A DNA stretch of 5,316 bases. Source: Verrucomicrobiota bacterium (lineage in GTDB: Bacteria > Verrucomicrobiota > Verrucomicrobiia > Chthoniobacterales > UBA10450). The first letter of the stretch is position 1; the number at the start of each line of letters is the position of its first letter. Below the pieces are notes generated by a model. That model ran no database searches. It saw only the letters and a list, made by a program, of their open reading frames with translations, and was not told where the DNA came from. The translations under genes were made by a program, and so were the position numbers. Below are positions 1-5,316 of the stretch, one piece after another. The stretch covers positions 1 through 5,316 of the forward strand of contig QHRI01000175.1 of the NCBI GenBank assembly GCA_003221375.1, in the 5' to 3' direction.

Positions 1-171
1 TATGTCGTTTGGAAATTGTCGAGTGACGGCAAGCAGCTGACCTTACGGAGCGTCAACAAGGTGATCCCAAAGGAAACCAAGGACTCCGCGGCGGTTGCTG
101 CGCTTTTGACAAAAAACGCGCATAACCCGGAGTTGTTTGGCGATCAAATCGAGTTTCGCAAAGAGAAGTAA
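1..171 (+). CDS. C-terminal end of an unrecognised protein (5' truncated by window)
   Basis: Frame 1 is open from the first base to a TAA at 169-171 and gives 56 residues, beginning YVVWKLSSDGKQLTLRSVN and ending QIEFRKEK. The start lies outside the window. The segment reads as alternating beta strands (VVWKLSS, QLTLRSV) followed by a charged helix-like stretch and an 'NPELFGDQIEFRK' tail. It resembles the ends of small lipocalin-like or beta-sandwich hypothetical proteins in which a 'DGKQLTLR' strand precedes a short C-terminal helix, but I cannot name the family. No transmembrane segment is visible. It lies on the same strand as the peptidase that starts at 233, with 61 bp between them and no clear terminator, so co-transcription is possible. 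The evidence for coding is the continuous reading frame and plausible composition; the function is unknown. Confidence 0.7.
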   Translation, partial: YVVWKLSSDGKQLTLRSVNKVIPKETKDSAAVAALLTKNAHNPELFGDQIEFRKEK

Positions 172-180
172 CGCTCGCTG

Positions 181-222
181 CGCTACATCCGGCGTGGCCA
201 ATCCAACGAAAATGTTGTAGCG
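181..222 (+). repeat. Short inverted repeat touching the ribosome-binding site of the M28 gene
   Basis: CGCTACA at 181-187 is the exact reverse complement of TGTAGCG at 216-222, separated by 28 nt. The right arm runs into the GGAG at 222-225, which is the likely Shine-Dalgarno site for the ATG at 233 (7-nt gap). If transcribed, the 7-bp stem would partly occupy that site. The loop is long and a match of this size can arise by chance, so a regulatory role is only a possibility. Confidence 0.25.
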
Positions 223-232
223 GAGATTCCAG

Positions 233-1622
233 ATGTCTGAACTGAATCAATTACGTGTCGTCTTTCTTCTGTCACTTTCATTATTTTTGTGCGCTGAACG
301 AGTTGGTGCGCAACAAACAGCGGGAACCTCGAGTCCCACCGCGTCGCCGTCGTCGACACCCGCTGTGTTTTCAGCGCAAACACTGGCGGAGCTGAAACGA
401 TTGCAGCAGGCAGCGCTGACCAGTGACTACGCTTACCGGCAGGTCGCGCATTTATCGAACAATATCGGGCCACGTTTGACCGGGTCGGCACAGGCGGCCA
501 AAGCCGTCGAGTACGTCGCCAGCGAATTGAAAGTCATCGGCTGCGTAGTGCAGCTCGAAAAAGTGACGGTGCCGCACTGGGTGCGCGGTGAAGAAACAGC
601 AGCGCTCGTTCAATTTCCCGGACAGGCAGTGAATACCACGCAGAAGATTGTCTTGTGTGCGCTCGGGCCAAGCGTGGCGACGCCCCCGAATGGAATTGAA
701 GCAGAAGTCATTGTGGTCAGAAATTTTGATGAATTGAAATCGCTGTCGCGCGAGAAAGTCGCGGGCAAGATCGTTCTGTTTAATTATCCGTTCGACAAGC
801 AAATGGCCGCGGAAGGTCGTGGCGGCGAAGCGTACGGCGAAGCAGTCGTTTATCGCAGCAATGGTCCAGTCGCGGCTGCTCGCCAAGGCGCGATCGCCTG
901 TCTGATCCGTTCAGTCGGTGGCGCCGACTATCGGCTTCCGCATACTGGCGAGACGGATTAGACTGAAATTAGTTATCACGCCCCAAACTCTGCCGGATAT
1001 CGAAAGCGCCAACGTCATCGCAGACATCAAAGGCAGCGAACATCCCGAACAAATGATTGTCGTTTCGGGTCATCTGGACTCATGGGACCTGGGCACAGGC
1101 GCGATTGACGATGGCGCAGGCGTCGCAGTCTCGATGGAAACGGCAAACCTGGTCCAAAAACTTCATCTCAAACCAAAGCGCACAATTCGCGTGATTGCGT
1201 GGATGAATGAAGAGAATGGGCTGGCCGGATCGAAACAGTACGCAAAAGACCATGAAAAAGAATGGATGAACCATTTCGCGGCAATGGAAACGGATGGTGG
1301 CGCTGATCATCCGCTCGGCATCAACATCAAGGGAAAACCAGAAGTGAAAAAGATGTTCGCCCCAGTCGCAGCAATCTTGCAGCAATCAGGCGCGGGGATG
1401 CTTAGCTTGGTGGAACATTGTGGCGCCGACATTGATCCGATGGAGAAAGCGGGCGTGCCTGCTTTCAGTCCAATTCAGGACAGCCGTTTCTATTTCAATT
1501 ATCATCACACTGCTGCGGATACGCTGGACAAGATCGTGCCGAAAGAATTGGCCGAGAATTCCGCGGTCGTTGCCGTCCTTGCGTATGCGCTCGCGAACAT
1601 GGAACAACCATTGCCTCGGTGA
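233..1622 (+). pseudogene. Exported M28 metallopeptidase (carboxypeptidase Q-like), disrupted by internal deletion and frameshift
   Basis: The 5' part (233-961, 242 aa) has a signal peptide (hydrophobic residues 9-20, likely cleavage after VGA at 26), the family motif NIGPRLTGS (77-85) and a PA-like domain (about 120-235), and ends at TAG 959-961. Homology resumes in another frame from about 960 (RLKLVITPQTLPDIESANV) to TGA 1620-1622. The second part holds the whole di-zinc centre: His in GHLDSWD (1071), Asp in AIDDG (1107), the Glu pair in MNEEN (1209, 1212), Asp in METDGG (1293) and His in YHHTAADT (1506). In relatives such as human CPQ about 35 residues lie between 'PHTG' and 'LKL'; here they are absent. 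The frame change implies a loss of 3n+2 bases, roughly 100. GGAG at 222-225 supports the start. Intact members are exocellular or periplasmic aminopeptidases or dipeptidases. A sequencing or assembly error is the main alternative. Confidence 0.85.
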
Positions 1623-1624
1623 GC

Positions 1625-1702
1625 TGTAGCCGCCTCGCTGTGTCGAGGCTTTCTGAGGGGTTGCTCGCGCGTGCGGCACGGCGACATAGGGCCGTGGCTA
1701 CA
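1625..1702. repeat. REP-like doublet: two inverted GTAG hairpins between convergent genes
   Basis: TGTAGCCGC at 1625-1633 faces GTGGCTACA at 1694-1702 (8 of 9 bases complementary). Each end has its own hairpin: GCCTCG 1632-1637 with CGAGGC 1644-1649, and CACGGC 1677-1682 with GCCGTG 1691-1696. Read outside-in on opposite strands, the two units match at 16 of the first 21 positions, and three stem pairs differ by compensatory changes (G-C/A-T, C-G/G-C, T-A/G-C). A GTAG tetranucleotide just 5' of a hairpin is the known hallmark of bacterial REP elements mobilised by RAYT (Y1) transposases. The doublet starts 3 nt after the peptidase stop and ends 17 nt before the oxygenase stop, a typical REP position. 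It may also act as a bidirectional terminator or mRNA stabiliser. No RAYT gene lies in the window, so multi-copy status is inferred. Confidence 0.7.
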
Positions 1703-1718
1703 TACCTTCAGACGGCGC

Positions 1719-2504
1719 CTATCTCCGCATCAAATTGCGCATCTCGTTGAGCAAAACATTCTGAAATCGCCGACCGCGGTTGCGCACAAATCGCCATGGT
1801 CCGGCGTCGACGAAATATGTGAGCAGAATGCTGTCACGCGTTTTCACTTCTGGTCCGACTGGATCGGCCGAATGCCAGGTGTCGTCGGCAACTGCAAACG
1901 CGTAGCCGCTATTGGGTGAGAATGGCATCTGCGCTTTTTTGGGCTTTCTCCCGTTTGGAAGCACTTCGTGAAAAATGGTCCCGATATGGGGCGTCGAGTT
2001 ATCAGAGGGCAGGTAAAACTGCACCGTGATTCCCTTCCAGAGGCTGTCAGTGTGTTTGAAGATGCGGTATCCGGGAATATCGCGCGTCAGAATTGGCACG
2101 GGATACATTGGCACCTTCTCGAAGTCGGCTCCGAACCGGTGTTTCAAACCAGGCGCGAGTCGTTGCACGAAGGCTTTCTCCACCCCTTTAGAACGCAATG
2201 CACGACCGGCAACGTCCCAGATTTCGCGTTTTATCGGTGGCAAATGGCGGATGTATTCCGGGAAAAGGTCAATCTTGGCGCGAGTCGGTTTGCCGTCGGG
2301 CCGACTGCTGCCCATTTTACTTTTGCCAGACATCGCGCGGTAATCGTCTGCCACCGGCATCGCCAGCAACATCTCTGCGTAAAAGTCATCGGGAAACACG
2401 CGGTCGAATCTCAAGTGATGGAACGGCGCATCGTGAGCATTTGCGTTTTGAACGGAGTTCGCCACGAACCCGGTCAAATCGTTGACTGACCACGATTGTC
2501 TCAT
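1719..2504 (-). CDS. 2-oxoglutarate/Fe(II)-dependent oxygenase family protein
   Basis: The 261-aa product carries the pattern of the prolyl-4-hydroxylase-like 2OG-Fe(II) dioxygenase fold. Residues 151-153 are HTD (the HxD iron ligands, in 'FKHTDSLWKGITVQFYLPSD'), His211 in 'DTWHSADPV' is the distal iron ligand, and Arg223 in 'TRDSILLTYF' is the expected 2-oxoglutarate carboxylate anchor. The core strands fit a double-stranded beta helix at about 140-232. The N-terminal third ('PFHHLRFDRVFPDDFYAEML', 27-46) matches the helical start seen in this superfamily. There is no signal peptide, so it is probably cytoplasmic. Such enzymes hydroxylate protein, peptide or small-molecule substrates; the substrate here cannot be read from the sequence. 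The start at 2504 lacks a convincing Shine-Dalgarno (GGGA about 13 nt upstream), and a start up to about 20 codons downstream is possible. It converges on the M28 gene and diverges from the 2528 gene. Confidence 0.85.
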   Translation of the reverse strand: MRQSWSVNDLTGFVANSVQNANAHDAPFHHLRFDRVFPDDFYAEMLLAMPVADDYRAMSGKSKMGSSRPDGKPTRAKIDLFPEYIRHLPPIKREIWDVAGRALRSKGVEKAFVQRLAPGLKHRFGADFEKVPMYPVPILTRDIPGYRIFKHTDSLWKGITVQFYLPSDNSTPHIGTIFHEVLPNGRKPKKAQMPFSPNSGYAFAVADDTWHSADPVGPEVKTRDSILLTYFVDAGPWRFVRNRGRRFQNVLLNEMRNLMRR

Positions 2505-2527
2505 TGATTGAATTGTTCCCGTGAATC

Positions 2528-3157
2528 ATGAGCCAAACAACTGAAAAACGCTCGCGTGTGTTGCGCTTCGGCGGCTGGGTTGCGGAATTAATTCTGGTGT
2601 TCGTTGGTGTTTACGCTGCGTTCTGGCTCAGTAATTATCAGCAGCATCGGCAGGATGCAGAACGGCGCGACCAAATCCTGGCTTCGCTGGAGCAAACGCT
2701 ACGCGAAGGAATTGAGAGCAGCAAAACTGCGACCGCTAGGGAAGAACGAGACGCAGCCGAGTTCCGACGCGCGCTCGATGCCGGTGAGATGCCGCCGCTG
2801 CAGCCGTTTGTTTTCACCACCGATTATAGTCCGGGCGACATCGCCACACTTCTTCAATCCGGCGGCGTTCAGTTGCTCGAGGTGAAAACGCTCAAGGCCT
2901 TGCGGGAAATGGAATCCGTAATTCGCTGGGGTCTAAGCGACACACAGCGTTATCAGAAATTAAGCGACGAGCTGATCGTGCCGAATCTCGATCAGGACAT
3001 TTCCTTCTTCTACGAGCCCGCCACCAAAAAATTGCGAAAACGTTTCGAGATTTATCCCCAGGCTCTGGAAGCAACGGTGAAATTCGCCCACGATTTGGAT
3101 CGAACTAAAACTGAACTGCTCAAGCAAATTCAAGCGGAACGGCAACGAAATCTTTAA
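2528..3157 (+). CDS. Single-pass membrane protein with coiled-coil domain, DUF6090-like
   Basis: The 209-aa product has a short basic N-terminus (KRSRVLR), one hydrophobic segment at about 16-36 (GWVAELILVFVGVYAAFWLSNY) and then a charged, mostly helical region. Residues 37-80 (QQHRQDAERRDQILASLEQTLREGIESSKTATAREERDAAEFRRAL) are likely coiled coil. A middle segment (93-136, FVFTTDYSPGDIATLLQSGGVQLLEVKTLKALREMES) and a C-terminal helix (180-209) follow. The 'ELILVFVGVYAAFWLSNYQQ' anchor closely resembles the N-terminus of DUF6090-type bacterial proteins ('ELxLVFVGVxxAxWxNxxxE'), whose function is unknown; I recall this pattern rather than having searched it. The topology is probably N-in with the bulk outside the membrane. 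There is no recognisable ribosome-binding site before the ATG, so it may be translated from a very short leader. It starts 23 bp from the divergent oxygenase and lies 99 bp before the hydrolase. Confidence 0.75.
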   Translation: MSQTTEKRSRVLRFGGWVAELILVFVGVYAAFWLSNYQQHRQDAERRDQILASLEQTLREGIESSKTATAREERDAAEFRRALDAGEMPPLQPFVFTTDYSPGDIATLLQSGGVQLLEVKTLKALREMESVIRWGLSDTQRYQKLSDELIVPNLDQDISFFYEPATKKLRKRFEIYPQALEATVKFAHDLDRTKTELLKQIQAERQRNL

Positions 3158-3160
3158 TGT

Positions 3161-3176
3161 GAGATCTAAGAATCTC
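3161..3176 (+). other. Small hairpin just after the membrane-protein gene
   Basis: GAGAT (3161-3165) and ATCTC (3172-3176) form a 5-bp stem with a 6-nt loop, starting 3 nt after the stop codon. It is AT-containing and has no downstream T-run, so it is not a canonical intrinsic terminator. The rest of the spacer to 3256 shows no clear promoter. Confidence 0.2.
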
Positions 3177-3256
3177 GGGCTATTTGTGAATCGCTCTCCA
3201 TGAAAACAAAATCAGAGATGTTTCCTTTCGCTCAACGTGACACCGCTGTTTAAGAG

Positions 3257-4375
3257 ATGAGTACTAATATGAACCCGACAATCCGAATCTTCGCGTTTTT
3301 CTTATCTCTTTCTGTCGCGCGTTTTGCGTCGGCCGCCGATTATCCACCGCCGACCGAAGGCGACTATACGATCCACGATTTCAAATTTGCTTCAGGAGAG
3401 ACACTGCCGGAGTTGCGTCTCCATTATCGGACGCTGGGAACTCCGCAGAAGGATGTGCAGGGCAAAACGACGAATGCCGTTCTCATCATGCACGGGACTA
3501 CCGGCAGTGGCGCGCAATTTATTCGTCCCGAGTTCGCGGGCGAGTTGTTTGGAAAGGATCAGCCGCTCGATGCGACGAGATTTTTCATCGTGTTGCCGGA
3601 CGGAATCGGCCACGGTAAATCGAGCAAGCCCAGCGACGGACTCCACGCAAAATTTCCCCACTACGGCTACGTCGACATGGTGGAAGCGCAGTATCGATTG
3701 CTTACTGAAGGACTAGGCGTGGATCACGCACGCCTTGTCATGGGAACGTCAATGGGCGGAATGCACACCTGGCTGTGGGGAGAATTGCATCCCGATTTCA
3801 TGGACGCACTGATGCCGCTGGCAAGTTTGCCGACTCAGATCTCCGGGCGCAATCGCGCGTGGCGTCGCATCGTCATCGACGCGATTCGCAATGATCCCGC
3901 CTGGAACGGTGGCGAGTATAGAACGCAGACACCGAGTCTGCGCACTGCCGCCGAGATGCTGTGGCTCATGAGCAGCAATCCAGTGTTGCGTCAGAAGGAC
4001 GCGCCGACGCTTGCGAAAACAGATGAAGTTCTCGACAAGTTTGTCGAGCAAATCGTCAAGACTGATGACGCAAATGATGTGCTCTACGCGCTGGAAGCTT
4101 CGCGCGATTATGATCCAAGACCCAACCTTGAAAAAACCCAGGCGACGCTGCTGGCAATCAATTCTGCCGATGACTTGATCAATCCGCCGGAGCTCGGCGT
4201 CCTTGAACGCGAGATCAAGCGCGTCCCGCACGGCCGCGCAATCGTGATTCCGCTCAGCGATAAAACGCGCGGCCACGGCAGCCATACCATTGCTGCATTG
4301 TGGAAAGATGAGTTGGCGAACCTGCTTAGGGAAACAGAAAGTAAAAGCGGGTCACCAAGCGCGGCGCAACAATAA
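3257..4375 (+). CDS. Exported alpha/beta hydrolase, homoserine O-acetyltransferase (MetX)-like family
   Basis: The 372-aa product shows the MetX-like alpha/beta hydrolase layout: 'ELRLHYRTLGTP' (52-63), the oxyanion-hole region HGTTGSG (79-85), 'DGIGHGKSSKPSDG' (115-128), the nucleophile elbow GTSMGG with Ser165, the acid in 'INSADDLINPPE' (Asp305 or Asp306) and His340 in 'RGHGSHT'. The triad is therefore complete. The N-terminus is a signal peptide (hydrophobic 11-20, likely cleavage after ASA at 26), placing it in the periplasm or outside. That argues against a methionine-biosynthetic role and for an esterase or acyl-transfer activity on an unknown substrate. Many relatives carry Cys after the elbow Gly (GTSMGC); here it is Gly168. 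A second in-frame ATG at 3269 would give a more typical signal peptide (MNPTIRIFAFF) and has GAG 7 nt upstream, so the true start could be there. No metX or metW partner adjoins it. Confidence 0.88.
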   Translation: MSTNMNPTIRIFAFFLSLSVARFASAADYPPPTEGDYTIHDFKFASGETLPELRLHYRTLGTPQKDVQGKTTNAVLIMHGTTGSGAQFIRPEFAGELFGKDQPLDATRFFIVLPDGIGHGKSSKPSDGLHAKFPHYGYVDMVEAQYRLLTEGLGVDHARLVMGTSMGGMHTWLWGELHPDFMDALMPLASLPTQISGRNRAWRRIVIDAIRNDPAWNGGEYRTQTPSLRTAAEMLWLMSSNPVLRQKDAPTLAKTDEVLDKFVEQIVKTDDANDVLYALEASRDYDPRPNLEKTQATLLAINSADDLINPPELGVLEREIKRVPHGRAIVIPLSDKTRGHGSHTIAALWKDELANLLRETESKSGSPSAAQQ

Positions 4376-4380
4376 CTGGA

Positions 4381-4394
4381 CAGATGTTTATCTG
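4381..4394 (+). terminator. Weak terminator-like hairpin after the hydrolase
   Basis: CAGAT (4381-4385), loop GTTT, ATCTG (4390-4394) form a perfect 5-bp stem 5 nt after the hydrolase stop. The stem is short, only moderately GC-rich and followed by CTTAGACTT rather than a T-run, so efficient intrinsic termination is doubtful. Confidence 0.25.
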
Positions 4395-4434
4395 CTTAGA
4401 CTTCGTGGAAGGCGCATCGCGTCCTATAATAAGC

Positions 4435-4464
4435 TTGACATTATTTCCGCTGGAAACGTAATCT
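4435..4464 (+). promoter_or_regulatory. Candidate sigma-70-type promoter for the repeat protein
   Basis: A perfect -35 hexamer TTGACA (4435-4440) is followed after 18 nt by TAATCT (4459-4464), which matches the -10 consensus at 3 of 6 positions. Transcription would begin near 4471, giving a leader of about 100 nt that contains the tandem repeat and both hairpins. A perfect TATAAT (4425-4430) lies just upstream but has no good -35 at 16-18 nt, so it is a competing, weaker option. Confidence 0.45.
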
Positions 4465-4472
4465 GCAAACAC

Positions 4473-4488
4473 CCCCGCTACCCCGCTA
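4473..4488 (+). repeat. Perfect 8-bp tandem repeat in the leader
   Basis: CCCCGCTA occurs twice back to back at 4473-4480 and 4481-4488, and a related CCCCGA follows at 4494-4499. It sits between the promoter candidate and the first hairpin, close to the expected transcription start. It could be an operator half-site pair or a slippage product; the sequence does not decide. Confidence 0.4.
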
Positions 4489-4495
4489 GATAACC

Positions 4496-4514
4496 CCGAC
4501 CCTTTCTTGGGTGG
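4496..4514 (+). promoter_or_regulatory. Leader hairpin 1
   Basis: CC (4496-4497), a bulged G, then ACCC (4499-4502) pair with GGGTGG (4509-4514) around the loop TTTCTT. The stem has six base pairs with one bulge. It lies 2 nt before hairpin 2 and is part of the same 5' untranslated region. Confidence 0.4.
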
Positions 4515-4516
4515 AT

Positions 4517-4549
4517 CGAGCCGGTCTTGTCGAGAGAGGCTTCGGCTCG
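4517..4549 (+). promoter_or_regulatory. Leader hairpin 2 with an alternative UUCG hairpin, before the RBS
   Basis: CGAGCCG (4517-4523) pairs perfectly with CGGCTCG (4543-4549) around a 19-nt loop and is followed by GCTTTT (4550-4555), a weak terminator-like tail. The 3' arm can instead fold with the loop: GGC 4538-4540, UUCG 4541-4544, GCT 4545-4547 form a short stem (including one G-U pair) capped by the especially stable C(UUCG)G tetraloop. The two folds exclude each other. The long stem ends 6 nt before the GGAGG ribosome-binding site, so an attenuation or translational switch is conceivable; none of the riboswitch classes I know is recognisable. Confidence 0.4.
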
Positions 4550-4555
4550 GCTTTT

Positions 4556-4560
4556 GGAGG
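4556..4560 (+). promoter_or_regulatory. Strong Shine-Dalgarno site of the repeat protein
   Basis: GGAGG at 4556-4560 lies 9 nt before the ATG at 4570. It is the best ribosome-binding site in the window and fixes the start of the last gene, whose frame stays open to the window end. Confidence 0.8.
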
Positions 4561-4569
4561 ATATCTATT

Positions 4570-5316
4570 ATGAAACGGCTTCTATTCATCGCCGGACCTC
4601 TGCCGGCTCTTATTCTGATGTTCAGCATTCAAAACAGCGTGGCAGGCAGTGCCACGTGGAAGACAAGTCCGAATTCCGGGGACTGGAACACGGCGACGAA
4701 CTGGATGCCGCCCACTGTTCCTAATGCGCCTTCGGACACGGCGACATTCGCCACCAGTAATCGCACAGCGGTCTCAATCTCGGCGAATACCGAGGTGGAC
4801 GGCATCGTCTTCAATGCAAATGCGAACGCATTTAGAGTCACCGCCCGCGCTAGGTTTGTTCTGACTATTAGTGGCGTAGGGATCACGAATAATTCAGGGA
4901 CCGTGCAGAATTTTGTGACCGCTGTTAGTACCACCGGCAGACAGAGCGAGATACAATTCACGAACGGCGCGACAGCAGGCAATCTGACTGTCTTCACCAA
5001 TAACGACAACCCGGTCAGCGGACTCGGGGGCAGCGTGACACAATTCTTCGGCACCTCCAGCGCAGGCAATGCCACCTTCGTCAACAAGAGCGGTACAAAC
5101 GGCAGCGGTTCAGGCGGCGGCGGCATGACATTCAACGACGCCTCGACCGCCGGCTTTGGTACATTCATCAATACCAGTCCCCTTCCCGGCAATGGTCCGC
5201 CCTTCATCTTCTTCAACAATAGCTCGACCGCGGGAGCTGGCACCTTTACCAACGGCGGACTTTTGGCTTTCGGCGACACCTCGACCGCGGGAAATGGCAC
5301 GTTTATGAACAATGGC
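4570..5316 (+). CDS. Exported repeat-rich surface protein, autotransporter-like passenger (3' truncated by window)
   Basis: The frame is open for 249 codons to the window edge. The N-terminus is a signal peptide (MKRLLFIAGPLPALILMFSI, likely cleavage after SVAG at 26). A starting module, 'ATWKTSPNSGDWNTATNWMPPTVPNAPSDTATF' (28-60), is followed by 'GIVFNANANAFRVTARARFVLTISGVGITNNSG'. This arrangement is typical of large Verrucomicrobiota and Planctomycetes exported proteins with beta-strand repeats that end in an autotransporter barrel or PEP-CTERM anchor. From residue 134 a degenerate repeat recurs with core S-T-A-G-x-G-T-F at residues 134, 163, 192, 219 and 238. The composition is rich in Gly, Ser, Thr, Asn and Phe and poor in charge, which suits a right-handed beta helix outside the cell. 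The anchoring C-terminus is not in the window, so the secretion route is unknown. The strong RBS and structured leader suggest controlled, possibly high expression. Confidence 0.85.
   Translation, partial: MKRLLFIAGPLPALILMFSIQNSVAGSATWKTSPNSGDWNTATNWMPPTVPNAPSDTATFATSNRTAVSISANTEVDGIVFNANANAFRVTARARFVLTISGVGITNNSGTVQNFVTAVSTTGRQSEIQFTNGATAGNLTVFTNNDNPVSGLGGSVTQFFGTSSAGNATFVNKSGTNGSGSGGGGMTFNDASTAGFGTFINTSPLPGNGPPFIFFNNSSTAGAGTFTNGGLLAFGDTSTAGNGTFMNNG
4969..5316 (+). repeat. In-frame STAGxGTF coding repeats
   Basis: The core codons recur at 4969, 5056, 5143, 5224 and 5281, spaced 87, 87, 81 and 57 bp (29, 29, 27 and 19 residues). The last three copies begin with the same six bases, TCGACC. 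The spacing shrinks as glycine-rich or proline-rich inserts (GTNGSGSGGGG at 175-185, SPLPGNGPP at 203-211) disappear, suggesting a 19-residue basic unit. The array runs off the window. Confidence 0.8.

Noticed and set aside
452..886. Minus-strand open frame of 144 codons opposite the peptidase
   Set aside because: Low-quality composition with no domain pattern, fully overlapping a plus-strand gene with clear M28 and PA motifs.
941..975. Programmed ribosomal frameshift joining the two M28 halves
   Set aside because: No slippery heptamer is apparent, and a frameshift would not restore the roughly 35 missing family residues.
918..1622. The catalytic half of the M28 peptidase as an independent gene starting at ATG 918
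   Set aside because: The first 14 residues (MAPTIGFRILARRI) are an out-of-frame reading of the upstream half, with no RBS; homology begins only near 960.
1968..2489. Plus-strand open frame of 173 codons opposite the oxygenase
   Set aside because: No recognisable motif. The minus strand carries the full HxD...H...R signature of 2OG-Fe(II) oxygenases.
3200..3253. 17-codon mini-ORF (MKTKSEMFPFAQRDTAV) ending 3 nt before the hydrolase start
   Set aside because: No ribosome-binding site, and nothing suggests regulation by leader-peptide translation; a frame this short is expected by chance.
4465..4560. Cyclic-di-GMP or another known riboswitch in the leader
   Set aside because: The conserved GEMM core motifs (such as AGGGCAAACC or CGCAAAGCC) are absent, and no other class could be matched by eye.
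4629..5312. Long open frame of 227 codons on the minus strand opposite the repeat protein
   Set aside because: Its product is a monotonous Pro/Val/Leu repeat (V-x-x-P-A-V-x), the expected mirror of Gly/Thr/Phe-rich repeat codons. The plus strand has the signal peptide, strong RBS and family features.
4969..5316. CRISPR-like array
   Set aside because: The repeats are degenerate, in frame and encode a protein motif; spacing is 57-87 bp without fixed-length identical repeats.

Overview
The window looks like a piece of a soil or freshwater Verrucomicrobiota chromosome, most likely near Chthoniobacterales. This placement is an inference. It rests on the style of the exported repeat protein at the right end (N-terminal 'GDWNTATNWMPPTVPN' region followed by STAGxGTF repeats), the exported MetX-like hydrolase, an M28 peptidase of the carboxypeptidase Q type, weak or absent Shine-Dalgarno sites on some genes, and a GTAG-type hairpin repeat between genes. 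No rRNA, tRNA or phylogenetic marker gene is present to confirm it.

Layout. Positions 1-171 are the 3' end of an unrecognised gene. Positions 233-1622 encode an exported M28 metallopeptidase that is broken: about 35 codons are missing between the PA-like domain and the catalytic domain, and the reading frame changes near 957-962. A 78-bp pair of inverted GTAG hairpins (1625-1702) separates it from a convergent minus-strand 2OG-Fe(II) oxygenase (1719-2504). Only 23 bp further on, a small membrane-anchored coiled-coil protein starts divergently (2528-3157). An exported alpha/beta hydrolase related to homoserine O-acetyltransferases follows (3257-4375). The last gene (4570 to beyond the window) begins an exported repeat-rich surface protein. 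Its 194-bp upstream region holds a promoter candidate, an 8-bp tandem repeat, two stem-loops and a strong ribosome-binding site.

Functional picture. The genes do not form an obvious pathway. Three of the six products (M28 peptidase, MetX-like hydrolase, repeat protein) carry export signals and a fourth is membrane-anchored, so the region is biased toward the cell envelope. No complete mobile element, CRISPR array or defence system is visible. The strongest non-coding signals are the hairpin doublet, whose two arms differ by compensatory base changes, and the structured leader of the repeat protein, which can form two mutually exclusive hairpins just before the ribosome-binding site.
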